From the NCBI GenBank assembly GCA_012845835.1, contig JABAKD010000028.1, positions 689,501 through 753,500 of the forward strand: 64,000 nucleotides of DNA, given 5' to 3'. A program made the translations under genes and the position numbers. The notes under the pieces were generated by a model. That model was not told the DNA's origin, did no database searches, and saw only the letters and a list, made by a program, of their open reading frames with translations. The stretch comes from Undaria pinnatifida. Taxonomy: Eukaryota; Sar; Phaeophyceae; Laminariales; Alariaceae. This document shows, in pieces, positions 29,201 to 40,900 of the stretch. Numbering within the stretch: the stretch's first letter is position 1; each line of letters begins with the position of its first letter.

Positions 29201-30585
29201 GGTAATCGAGGTAGATCATGCTGTGCGGATTGGAGAATCTTAACCCCGCGCATGGGGCCTGATATCACGTAGTGTGCATATGGTAAGGCACCCACGAGGC
29301 AGTTTTTGCATAGTATCCCCGATGCTGTCTTTGGAAGTGGCAACGAGGAAAACAAATGCATTAATTCGAAGCTGCCATCCGTATGCGAGAAAGTACGCGC
29401 AAGGTGCGGAAGTCCGCGTCACAAGTGGTTCTTAGTAGGATGCAGCTTACCCTCCATGCGACTCGCCAAACACCTCATGGCGTTTCGCGCTTGGTGCACG
29501 TGATGTGTGCCTGGTCGGTGAAAACCCGACGTGCTTCGTCCCGGGGTTGTAAGGATGTGACGGTATATGGTACCCCCCCCCCCCCCCTCCCCCCTATTCT
29601 CCTCCCTCCCCTCCCCTCCTCCCCCCTACACCGCCTCCCCCATCCCCCCGCCACCTCACTCCCCCGCCATCTGACTTCCCCCTCCCCTCCCCTCCCCCCC
29701 CCCCCTCCCCCCCCCCCCTCCCCCCTTGACCCGTTGCAAGAACGCCCTTAACCTAGCGGACATGCGGTACGGGCTGGCAGCGGAGCAGATGATGGTTGGA
29801 GAGATTTTCGTTACCAAGGGGCACGTGGTGAAGCGCATGAGAATCATGGGGAGGGGTCGCGCCGGCATTTCGACTCGAAAGTGGAGTCACCTTAACGTAA
29901 CCCTTAGGGAAATTGATTTTGACGCCCTTATTGACGGAGCTGAGAACGACAGGCGGAGGAAAAAGCTCACGGCTAAGAAGGAGAAGGTGCGTGACACAGG
30001 TTTGGGGTTTATAAGTTCAGGGGAGAGGGGGAAATGGGGGGAGGGAGGAGGTCGTTTGGTGATAGTGAGGGTCTGGGTTGGGATTCGGGTGGGAGCAGGG
30101 TTACGTTAATGTTTTGGGGTTTCTAGGGGAGGGGCAGAGCGAGGAGGCGGGGGGAGAGGGTGAGGTGGGAGCTTTGGGTGATAGTGAGGGACTGGGTTTG
30201 GATTCGTGTGGGGGTGGGGATCCGGGTGGGGGTAGAGCTTAAGGTGGGTGTAGACGGGTGGGTGGCGAGGTGGGGGTGGGGGCTGCGTTGACGGTCGGGA
30301 TAGAGGTGAGGGTAGGGATCGGGGTGAGGGTGAGGGTCGAGGTGGGGGTTAGGGTGGAATGGAGGAGATGGCGTAGATTGATGGTTGTTGCTATTGTTGT
30401 GAGGATTGTAGATGTTGTTACGTAGACTCGTCGACAGCGATTGGCCGTGTCAGCACGCAACGCCCTGATTATGAAATAAAATGACATGAACGTTTAATTA
30501 AGTGCACAACCGCCAACCTCAAAACCTCCCGACCCAATCGCACGTACTGCAGGTCGCGCAGCTGCTCATGGCAAGAGCAGAATAG
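26281..30585 (+). CDS. MRPL22: Mitochondrial large-subunit ribosomal protein uL22, three exons
   Basis: Exons 26281-26844, 29741-29986 and 30553-30585, all phase 0, total 280 codons plus TAG. uL22 lines the peptide exit tunnel. The domain starts at about 26722 with SPWSLNLLAKLVRGLPVVEA, equivalent to the bacterial L22 SPRKxxLVAxLIRGxxVxEA, and continues in exon 2 with GEIFVTKGHVVKRMRIMGRG and WSHLNVTLRE, the long beta-hairpin and C-terminal strand. The roughly 150-residue N-terminal extension starts MHCLRSLRIASLGPASVRLG, Arg-rich without acids, as in mitochondrial presequences. Brown algal plastids encode their own rpl22, so the mitochondrion is the likelier destination. The last exon (11 codons, VAQLLMARAE) rests only on its acceptor and frame. 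The coding sequence could begin at 26155 instead. Confidence 0.85.
26985..27195 (+). repeat. Repeat R180, single copy in uL22 intron 1
   Basis: Contains CTCGCGCTCCGCC, then GGAGCCGCACACCCGACGCG and CAGGTCTGCT, matching both arms of the inverted duplication at 27430-28490. Confidence 0.75.
27430..28490. repeat. Near-palindrome with arms of about 500 bp in uL22 intron 1
   Basis: The right arm (about 28000-28490) and the reverse complement of the left arm (about 27430-27980) share [24 protein letters not shown] starts, GAGCCTCGCGCTCCGCCATG, TCACGGATCTGCAT, GCGGCCATGTTATCACGCGTG-like and GTGATCTGTAC words in the same order. The centre is only about 20 bases. The transcript could fold into a long hairpin. 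Arms have diverged visibly, so the duplication is old. Confidence 0.8.
28627..28707. mobile_element. TTAA MITE, 81 bp, uL22 intron 1
   Basis: Flanked by TTAA at 28623-28626 and 28708-28711. Ends CGCCTTTACAACTGGGG and the inverted, worn right end GGGG(T)...AAACGGG. Belongs to the same family as 50881-50962 and 60261-60342. Confidence 0.8.
29455..29570 (+). repeat. Dispersed repeat R3, uL22 intron 1
   Basis: ACTCGCCAAACACCTCATGG, then CGCTTGGTGCACGTGATGTG and GAAAACCCGACGTGCTTCGT, also present at 50145-50250. Confidence 0.85.
29571..29735 (+). repeat. Homopyrimidine tract before uL22 exon 2
   Basis: About 155 bases of C with scattered T and a few A lead to the acceptor at 29739-29740. It may act as an extreme polypyrimidine tract; it is also a triplex/slippage-prone sequence. 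Confidence 0.85.
29987..30552 (+). other. uL22 intron 2, GT-rich
   Basis: Non-coding; GGGTGGGGGT and GTGAGGGTGGG low complexity through about 30360. Ends at the TACTGCAG acceptor (30545-30552). Confidence 0.6.
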
Positions 30586-33254
30586 GTCCACCGCCAAATA
30601 AAAGGTCTACCGCCGAAACCAGTTCAGGCGGGGACACCAAGCTACGGACGAATCGGCCTACCAACTGAAATACCGACCGCTCTCGTCGCGTCGCATCGTG
30701 CTTGCAGCATGTAGCGCATACAACAGGGGCGTCAGCCACGCGCCACGAGGATGCCCTCGGCGCGCGCGTGCCCTCCTGCCCCGTATGTATTTGTTGTGCC
30801 CGTAACAACAAAAGCAGACTTTTAGCAAACCCTCAGCGATTTGTAAAGTTTTGTGGGCATGAGGGGGGATCGTTCGGTCAACCAGGATTGGCCGAGCGCG
30901 ATGAATCAACCGCACGCCGATGGTGCGAGCGGGTTGATCGGAACTGACATGTTAACGAGTGTGCCCGATGGAGTAGTGTTGTCGCGAACGCCCCGGCGGT
31001 GGTGATGGTGGTGGTGGTGGTGGTTGCGGCACGTGGCGGCGGCGGCGTTGGTGATGGTGGTGGCAGCGGTGGTGGCGGTGGAAGTGGTGGTGGTGCGGAG
31101 TGGTGGGAGCGGCTAGAACAGTACGTGAGGACACGCGGCTGCTACGGTAGAGATTGGGGCGAGTGGTTTTGATCGGATTTTTTCCGGCAAAATCAATGCG
31201 CGCACACGAGGCGTTTGTCGCGCGGCAGGAGTCGGGAGCGGCGGGCACACAGTCTGGGAGCGATTTGCCTTGTCGGTTAAGGTTGGGTTCCGAAGCAATG
31301 CTCGGGAACCGAACCGCAGGAGGGGGCTGCTCGTATGAGTGATGACTGCTGCCGGGCGATGCGTGACCGCATTGCAAGATCTTTTTACGAATGATCTGAT
31401 TTCCCCGCTCCTCTCCAGCTGACGCTACGATCGTGTTGACTGATCGTTTGTGTGGTGAGGTTAAGCATTAATTATCCCGCCGAGGACGAAAAACTACCAA
31501 AAAATGAAATATTTGCATCTTTTGTTTTTGCTCCCTACGACTGTTCGGGTTTCTACGAAAAGCATGGCGTTTTTGTTTTGCGAATTGTCGAAATGTGCGT
31601 AAAAGTGTAGGCTGCGCTCTCCATGTCCTGAACAAAGGTGCTGTTATTCTCCTGGCTTTGGAGTCTCGTTGACGAAATATACCAGGCATTTATTGTTTGT
31701 CTTTCGAATTGCGTTGTCATTGTCGGTTTCAGGGTCGTGGGAGAGAGATATATCTCCCCTATGGCCAGATACACCCATCGCAGCCTCCTGCCATCTCGCA
31801 TGTATCTCGCCCACACATATACCGTCTCTCCCTAAAATATTACCAGCCGGGTTCCTATCTATTACCGCCTACAGTCGTCTCGGGTGACCAAGCCTCCGAA
31901 TGGTACCGCACCATTCGACTCCTCCTTCTCTGTTACTTTGTTTTATTTCGTGCAGACAAAACTACCCTATTTTTTAATTCTCCGTTCTCCAGGCTTGAGT
32001 GAAGTATCAGAATCGTTCAATACAAAACCCTGGATACCCCTTGTTCGCTTGACTCTCAAAAGCCCGTTCTCCAGCAACAGCAGCAACGTCGCGACAGTTT
32101 GTGCTTGTCTCGACATCCCCACACATACCATCGGTCTCCAAGTGTCAGCATCAGCGGTACAGGCAGGGTGTGCGACAAACTCTGTATTATCGACTGTCCG
32201 CTGGGAGCATCCCGACCCGGGCGCAGCAGCACATTGTGCAGCTTCCACGGATCCATTCGGCGCGTCGGCGATTTTGCTAGAGATAGGGCCAACAGAGTTT
32301 AGCATGGATAATAGGCATTGAATGCCGTGTGTAAGTTATGTATGGGTGGAGACCAGTGGCGGTTCGCCAGCCCTCCGCACCTCCACCAGAAACGGTGGCA
32401 AAAAAGCTTCCATTGGGAGTTCCACGTACAAGGCGAGATTCGTCAAAACGGAAAACAAAAGCAAGTGGGATAGCAATCTTGCTGTGTCGTCCCGCGCTGC
32501 TATCTGTCGTCTATTATTATTGGTCTGCAGAGTTCGTTTTCGGTCTGTATAAGATCTCAAACGCAATCAATTTATTATGTTGTTTTCGCGCTCGTATCAT
32601 ACGTGTGCTGTGAACTGCCGCAGCACCGCCTTCTGGGCGCGTTGAAAGTTCACAGCTCGCGCCGCTCTACCGACGCCGGATGGCAGAGGTCGCCATCAAT
32701 TATAAGGATAGCCTATCGTGTATAGACGTTCACTGGCTACTTTTTATATAATAAGCTATCTTAATTACGTCACCTATGCTCAAGTTCGATAAATTTAAGG
32801 GTCGTTACTCATCTTTGCAAGCTGCGCGACTTGTACGCTCGACTGAAAGAACCACAACAAGTGGAGAGGAAAGTAAAAGGACAACGCGCGCCTCTGCTTC
32901 CGAACTTACGACGACGGAAGGCGGGTTTGCGAGCGGTCAAACTAAGCGACTAGACTATACTCGTAGGCAGAACAGCTACCACCAATATTATACCAGGCAG
33001 CTGCTAGACGTACGTAGTCTAGCCTCTAGAAGAACCAACAATCAACGGCGGAAATATGGAGCCACTGCTGCGAAAAATAGCCAGCGCAAGCGCGACGAGA
33101 TGCCGGGCACGAGACTGAAAGAAAAGAGGCCGCTGACTAAACTATCTATTCGAAAATCGTGCCTTTCGGCTTGCGTACGTATGTGTTAAGGTTACGCATT
33201 CACGTAGGAAACTACCGACGAAGACAAAACCAAAGTCGCTGGCTGACGGAGGAG
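30586..33254. other. Gene-free stretch between convergent genes
   Basis: GGTGGTGGC low complexity at 30998-31105. A single fragment of the CTCATCTTTGCAAGCTGCG family sits at 32809-32827. A 137-codon open frame at 32776-33189 has no recognisable features. Nothing else is supported. Confidence 0.6.
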
Positions 33255-33850
33255 ATGAGCAAAAACGCCGATCGACGGAAACAGACATGGAACGTCGCTT
33301 ATCGATCTGGAGACAAGAAAAAAATCGAGACACCAAAATCCGTTGACCGACGGCGACTAAAAAATCGCTACCGATGCGGGTACCCCGATTTAAGAGCACC
33401 CCGTGACGCGCCGAAGCAAGCGCTCCTAACCCCTTTACAACTGGAAACCCGTTTTGGGGGACAAAATTACTTGGACTTAGTATAGGGAGGGGTTCGGGGG
33501 CACATTGTCTCATATGTGTAGTGGTGAATATATGGTTTTAGTACGAGCGGGACATGCAGAACGACCGCTCTCAAGTCCCGAACGCTCTTATCCGGGGCGC
33601 TCTTAAATCGGAGTACCCCATGTAGCCCATCGAGACATGAACATCCTTGACGGACGAAAAAATTGACGCCGATGACCGACAAACGTTAGTCCCCGATCGC
33701 CCGAGACTTTTAAGCAGAAAAGTCGCCGACCGACGAAACAAAAACGAAGACGCTGATCGACGAGACGAAAAAAAAAGTTGCTGAACGACGACGCGTCCAC
33801 CAAAAAGAAACAAAAATCGTTCCACCGACAGAGGTAAAAAGCGCACGTCC
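33255..33850. repeat. Degenerate array of GACCGACGA-like units
   Basis: Words such as GCCGATCGACGGAAAC, GTTGACCGACGGCGAC, GATGACCGACAAACG and GCTGATCGACGAGACG recur every 40-60 bases, interrupted by a truncated TTAA MITE at 33430-33502. Confidence 0.6.
33430..33502. mobile_element. TTAA MITE, one end lost
   Basis: Preceded by CTAA (mutated TTAA). The body CCCCTTTACAACTGG and GTATAGGGAGGGGTTCGGGG is typical, then the homology stops before the second inverted end. Confidence 0.75.
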
Positions 33851-34908
33851 ACTTACTGTCAAGACCGCGCAACATACCCAACAAGAATAACACCACCAAA
33901 AATAATGTCAGGAGTATGGTAGGGTGGCTGAGCCTCTTTTCTTATATCCGAAAGGTAGATATGTCGTGCCCAAAACGAAACGCGACAAGTGTCCCCCGTC
34001 CGCCCGCCCGCTCGCCGCAAAACAGCGGTAAGCAGCATGATCGTCGCTGACGACATTCTTGCTGTTATATAACCCCACGCCCGATATGCCTCTTTTCTCT
34101 CATCCCCCCGCAGTACCCACGCCAACAATAATGTTAACGGTACGCCTTAAATTCTCCTCGAAACCCCTCCCCTATACCCCCCCTGCCTCCGCTCTCTCTG
34201 CAACACTCGGGGGGTTCGTACGGCGCCTGTATAATGCCACACAGCATTACAACGTCTCCATTTATTCCAAATTTTGAAATTTCTTGTTTTATCTCGCTTC
34301 GTCTGCGCTCCTTATTTTCCAGAGAGTCCCCCCCCCTAGCCCCCCCCCCTTCCGATTCCCACTATCCACCGCCCCGCGCTTGCAAATAAAGCGTGCCCTC
34401 CCTCCTTCCCTTCTCCTCCCTCCCTCCCCCCAACTTCTCCGAAGCGAGGCGATCGAATCGCTAACCTCCTCCGAAACTGCCGCCATCAGAAGTATCGCTT
34501 ATCGACCCATTCCCCCCACTTTCTCCCGGCCTCCGCTGATAATTAAAGGACGCCGAATCCATCTGTAATCCACAAAACCGCGTCTTCCGCCGCCAGCGCA
34601 CCCACCCGCCCGCGCACCCGTCGGCCAAAAACCGATCACCTCACTACAAAAACCATTGACTCCCCGCCCCCTCTGGTCCCCTCCCCAAAAAACAAAAAAA
34701 AACGCCACCACCACTGCTGCCTCCCGCTCTATACCAACGCTAACCGCCTACATATATAGCCTAGCCTAGCGCGAAACCCATTTCAAGCTTCACCTACACT
34801 TAAGAGTCAAACTACTCGTAAACAGAGTACGTAATGCTGGCAGCGGTGTAACGGGGGATAAGGCGTCTCTAATTCGAGTTTTTAAGATACCAAAAGGCGT
34901 TTTTTTGT
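33851..34908. other. Gene-free stretch, 3' side of phytoene synthase
   Basis: C-rich, G-poor sequence, especially 34150-34740. No exon, RNA gene or clear repeat recognised. It must hold the 3' untranslated region of phytoene synthase just left of 34909. Confidence 0.5.
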
Positions 34909-37900
34909 CTAGAAATCGTCGTCGGCGTTTCCGGTGGGGAAGGCCTCGCGCTCCATCTCGAGCCTGTCGAATCGAGTCAGCTTGAACTCGCTGTCGTCGA
35001 TGTTCTGCGAGCGAGAGATGAAGCGCGATTGGTTCATCCCCCCCCCCCCGATGTTTTGCGGTTTGGGGCGAGACGGTTGGAGAATCGAGGGCAGGACAGG
35101 AGAGGACAGGACGAGTCGGGATGGGACAGGACACGACAGGACAGGAGAGGACGGGACGGGACGGGACAAGACAGAACAGGACAGGACGGGACGGGACGCG
35201 ACACATCAGAGCAGGACAGGGCAGGGCAGGGCACGGGAGGGTAGAGTAAGGCAGGTTGGTTTGGTTTGGTTTGGTTTGGTTTGGTTTGGTTTGGTTTAGT
35301 TTGGTTTGGTTTGGTTTGGTTTGGTTTGGTTTGGTTTGGTTTGGTGTGGTTTGGATTGAATTGGATTGGATTGGTTTGGTTTGGTTTGGTTTGGTTTGGT
35401 TTGGTTTGGTTTGGTTTGGTTTGGTTTGGTTTGATTTGGTTGGTTTGGTTTGGTTTGGTTTGGTTTGGTTTCGTGGTATCGTGTTTTTTGGTCTGATTAG
35501 TTTCAAAATTGGTTTGGTTGGGTTTGTGTTGCTTTGTTCTATGGAGGAAACATAACGACAGCCAACCGCCTTATATTCAACAAACTGAATATTTTCAGCT
35601 ATCGTCCGCGTAAAAACTGTTTTGGCTTGTTCTGCTTTGCTAAGGTCTCCTCGCTCGTTTCACCACGTTCGCACTCCCCGAGTTGAGCGACTGAGCGTAG
35701 AAGGTGAGCATAAGCAGCTTCTCTGTCTTGGACATGTACCCGCAGATATGCCGCTTGGTTTGGTTTGGGTGTGATATACCACGTATGTTCGTTTTGCTTC
35801 GTTTCGTTTCGTTTTGTTTCGCTTGCATTCTGTTGCATTTTGTCTGTTATTCTAACCCGATCTGATCTGGTCTCTCTCGTCTCACCGTGTTAACCTTCCC
35901 CGGGTTGAGCGACTTGAGGTAGGAGAAGGGGAGCGTTAGCAGCTTCTCGGTCTTGGAGATGTACGCGCGCTTGCGGAAGTTGTCGAAGTTATTCGACTCG
36001 ATCGCCGTGAGGATCTTGCCATACATGTCCAGGGACGCCTTAACAAGACAGGGAAAAAGAAAAGGAAAAGACGGAAAATGAGAAGGGAAAAAAAACACAG
36101 TTGAAATTTGTAATACAGCTTAATAAACAAAAACAAAAAACAGCAAAAAAAAACAAAACATCCAAAACGAGAACAAATTGAATTGATGGAAGCCCAACAT
36201 GGGCGAAATCACAGCAAAAACGAAGACGAAACAAAACACGTGTACAAGCACCCACAGTAAAAAATCACACTCAAAATCTGCTTTAAAAATGCTTCACGTA
36301 CCTTGGTACGATATAGAACATATCAGGTGCCTGGTACTCGTACGAAATACCTCGTACAAAACACGAACACACGAGAAAACAAACGAACCGAAACGAACCA
36401 AACCGACCGACCGACCGACCAACCGACCGACCGACCGACCGACCGACCGACCGAACGGCCCACCGACCGACCGACCGACCGACGACCGACCGCTCTCTCG
36501 TACCTGGACAGGCAGGCGTCCCTCGGGAGAGAGCATGGGGATGCCCCTCGCAGCCTGCTTGTAGTAAAATCTAGCCCTCGCAATCTGGTATCGCATGAGC
36601 TCCTTGTAGTTGGAATCGAGGATGCCGTTCATGATGTTCTCAGGGTCCACTCCGAACTTCTCCAAGTCCTGACGAAACGGAAGCGGCGGGTGGAAAGGGT
36701 GGGAAGGGTGGGCGGGAGGGAAGGCGGGATACGAAATACAACAAAATATACAACAAAAAGTTATGTGAGAAATACACTAAAAAACACAATAAAACATGCA
36801 ATTAAACATACAAAAAAAATAGAATACGCCCATAAAAAGAAAAAGAAAAAAGAAAACCGGTAGAGTACATTGAAAAATACCAAAACAATGCTCGGGAATA
36901 TTACCTCAAGAGGAAGGTAGATTCGCCCTCGCACCGCGTCCTCCCCAACGTCCCTTGTTGTTGTTGTTGGTGGTGGTGGTGGTGTTGGTGGTGGTGATGG
37001 TGTTGGTGTTGTTGGTGGGGGTGGTGGTGGTGGTGGTGGTGGTGGTGGTGGTGGTGGTGGTGGTGGTGACGGTGGCGTTTTTTTTGTTCACAAGACACGA
37101 CAGGACACAACAACGCAGAACAAGGACGAACATGACAGGACAGGACGAGGGCAGCACTGCGGTCAAGGTAGACAGCATGAAAGTATCAAAAGTATCTCGA
37201 TAAAATGATCACGTGTTATGATGACCTAAGAGGTGGAGGCGGCGTGAAATGGCGCGTGGGCGACCGCGTCTGTCAATAAACTAAACGAAGACGTGAAGAA
37301 ACTAACGCCGGATACCTCGGCGCGTCCACACAAACGGGTTTCGAAAAGATCGACCCACACACTCAAGGCGGCGAGAGAAAATGAAGAGCGCAGCACAAAG
37401 ATAAAGGACAAAGCGTGCACCTAAACCGCACCCGCACGAACACACTCTTCTTTTCGCCACGCACACCTCCCCGCACGGAAGCAAAACCTCAACCACCACC
37501 ACGACCAACACCATATATTTCACCACCACCACCATCACTGCCAACACCACCAACACCAACACCATCACGTCAACACTGTTACCTTTTCCACCACCTTTTC
37601 CATATTTTCCACCACTACCAACGTCACCCCCACCCTCACGACCAGTCTCACTCCCCCCCCCCCCAACCCCGCCCCCCCCCAACCACCAACCCCACCCCCC
37701 CCCAGCCCAACCCCCCTCGCATTACCTGAGAATGTTGGTGAGCTGCAAGGCAATACCCAGGGACAACGCAGGAAATTTAGCATCTTCCTCCGAAACCCCT
37801 TCCGCAGTGCCCAATATAGGCAGGACCATGAGGCCCACTGTGCCAGCCACGCGGTAGCAGTACAGCTCCAGCTCCTCGAAAGTCTGGTATCGGTTCTTCC

Positions 37901-40900
37901 CGATACCCGGCACGTCCATCACCATGCCGTCGATCATGTCCTATGAGGAGGAGGAGAGAGTTGGGGAGGTGGATGGGGGACGGAGATGGGGGGTTGGGGA
38001 GGGGAGGGGAGATGGGGGGGGGGGGGTGAGGGTGGGATGGGGATGGGGGTTGGGGGGGAGAGAACGAGGGGGGAGAGGGAGGGGGGGCGTGGCGGTGGTG
38101 ATGGGTGGGTCGTGGTGGTGGTGGTGGCGGCGGTGATGGTGCACTTGCGGAAAACTCGAACGGCATGTTTTCTCTCCAAAACGCACACAAGAGAAACGGA
38201 AGACGTGTTTTCACCGGCCTCAAACACTGTGAAGAGAAAAGCCACACGAGAGCCTAGAGGTAGAGATGAAGCTTACCTGCCGCTCGATGGGTGATGGTCG
38301 GAACGACTGCTTTACTGCAAATACCAACCCCTTCACCGCTGCACCCAACGTTTTTTGGGGGAAACTAGTTAGAAATACAATGGGGGTACTTGTTGAAGTT
38401 CCCAGAGGTAAACCACCGCAGTTATCTCCAGGGCGCGAGGCCCCCCGGGTTCGGGGCAGGAGGCCTCATCCAACCCACTATTTCGCTCGTCGGACAGATC
38501 ATCACAGCTTGATGATCTAGACCATCCAGGTAAGATCTGTATGATCTAGCTCACGTTACTGTGCGGTACGATCTGCGTGATCTAGCAAATGTTGGACGTC
38601 AGCTGTGAGTTCGACGACTTAGGGTCGATGCTCATCTTTGCAAGCTCCGTACTAAATCGATCGCCCATCTTTAGTAAGTTTTATGAATCAAAACGCAACA
38701 TAAGATTATTGTAACTGTTTCAATTACGTCAGCTGTGAGTGAGTTCGACGAATTTAGGGTCGATACTCATCTTTGCAAGCTGCGTACTACACCGGTCGTC
38801 CGCTTTCAGTAAGTTTTCATGAGTCAAAACCTACTATAAGATGGCGTTTCAACATATAACATGACGTTTAACAAAACCATTTCAAACATACAAACACAGT
38901 CAGCTGTGCCCAGAGGTTCGAAAAAAAGTAGCGTCGATATGGTACTTATAATTTGCAAGCTGCGTGATACACCGCTCCCTCGATTTTACACATGCATTAA
39001 GCTTTGAATACATATATACACATCTGACTCCTGCGGATGTTGCCATAGCATCAACAACGAAATATCATCAAGAATAACAATGGTAGCAACTATACGTACT
39101 TCGTCCCACCAAGATAGTAACCCATGATTCGCAGAAATGTCGCATGCTACGGTAGAGGTACACCACTTTCTTTTTTTGCCGACGCTCCTCAGTTTTGAGA
39201 GCTCAAGACATGATCCTCCCAAAAACTCTTTCGGAGAAAAAAATTAAACTGCTGCCGGATGAAAAAAAAACTCAAGGCCTTAGGTACGCAACGAGAATCA
39301 AGCAAAAAAAAAATTGTCGATTTCCGACGATTTTGGATCAATCAAGAATCAATCCTCGTCATTCAGAAAAAAAAATCAGACGAAAACTGCTACCTCTGCC
39401 GTAGCATGCGCAGAGTGAAAAACACACTCCAATCAACGGGCTAACAACCGTCGCCTTCCGGTGTCTATCGGCCGCTACGCACTACCGCGCGCGGGGCCGG
39501 CCCCGCGCAGTCACCTTGAAGGGCGCGATAGGGAGAGACGGGTAATTCTCGCGAACGTCAACCAGTGCGAGGTCGAGCGAGTCCCGAGGCTTTCCCTTAA
39601 ACACGTCGTCCAGCCGCACCGCCCACTACAGAGAGCGGCAACAAGAAAAAAAAACAGGGAGAGACGGCGGTGGACGCGGCCGGGGGGGGGGGAAAGCAAT
39701 TTCAGAGGCGGCATGTTTATTGGTGAGACTAACTAACAAAAAGAAGGCATGCCCAGCCAAAAAAACACGGTGCCAAGGTGACAGGCACCTTGGTATATAT
39801 TTAATAGTTACCCCTATGAAAAACAAAGGGCAGATGATTACAGCGCAGGACTATACGATACAACCCCCCCCCCCCCTGCTCCCCCACCGAATCCCAACCC
39901 ACGGAGAGGATACCTCCACCCTGCCCTCTCGATTCTCGCTATGAACACCGGGAGAAACACAACGTGCCACCAAGGTTAACTCCATGGCATGCTTGTGCGT
40001 TGCGCGATCAACCGAAAGAAACGGAAAAACAATCGCCTGGACCCCTTTACAAATGCACCCATGCTATTAGCGTCATTCACGCCATTCACGCCATTCGCGT
40101 AATTAGAGACAAACTACATCGGAGCAGTGTGAAAATCACTTTCGCGGAAGGAACAAAGGATTTAGCGTTCCTCCGCCCATATGCCTATGCTCTTCAAGAC
40201 TATTAGTCAAAACCTAAAACGCTTGCCTCTTTCAACAGTCGAGAAAAAAGTCCGAGCAGAACGTGCGTAACACATTGCGTTCTATCCCCACACCCCCACC
40301 CCCCACCCCGCCCTTTCTCTCTCTCCCCTTTACCACCACCACACCCACACAATCACCCCCTCGCCCATGACTACCCCCACCCCTCCCCACCCGCGAACAC
40401 CTCCTCCCCCCGCCCCCCACTACTCCTTCTCCCTCCCCCGGCCGGTCCTCCCCCCCCCCCCCCCCCGATCCCCGCCCTACCTCCCTCTCCCGACCACCCC
40501 CCCCCCCCCCCCAACCCCGACTGTGAACGCCTCTCACATCTTTCAAATCCTGCTGCATGCTCTTCTTGCCCCGCACCATGGCACGAGGCCCGTCCACTAT
40601 GTCGTCCGTCCGCCGGCACCACACGTAAATAGCCCACACCGCCTGGTAGGGGATGGAGAGGGGGGGGGGGGGGATGAAAACTAAAGATATATTAAAAAAG
40701 TTGGCAAAAAAAGCACAATGTGAAAGAAGGGGAAAACACACACACAAGATGAAAACAGCGGTTGGCAAAAAGGCACAGAGCGAGACAAAACTGAAAAAAA
40801 CACACACACAACATCGCAAAGGAAACCATATACAAACCAGCACACAAGAACACAAAAAAAAAACACAGAAAACAAATCAGAACAGAAGATAGTACACAAG

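Larger units (their letters stand above)
37941..39514 (-). other. PSY intron with repeats
   Basis: G-rich low complexity at 37945-38115; a TTAA-MITE-like fragment at 38330-38404; GATCTG(T/C)ATGATCTAG words at 38490-38585, akin to 27395-27700; then the tandem array at 38591-39005 and a dispersed A-rich repeat at 39245-39420. Confidence 0.7.

Noticed and set aside
32776..33189. A 137-codon protein
   Set aside because: Begins inside a dispersed repeat fragment and has no recognisable features or conserved pattern.
36906..37203. Histidine- or valine-rich open frames across (GGT)n
   Set aside because: Pure products of the trinucleotide repeat in a phytoene synthase intron.
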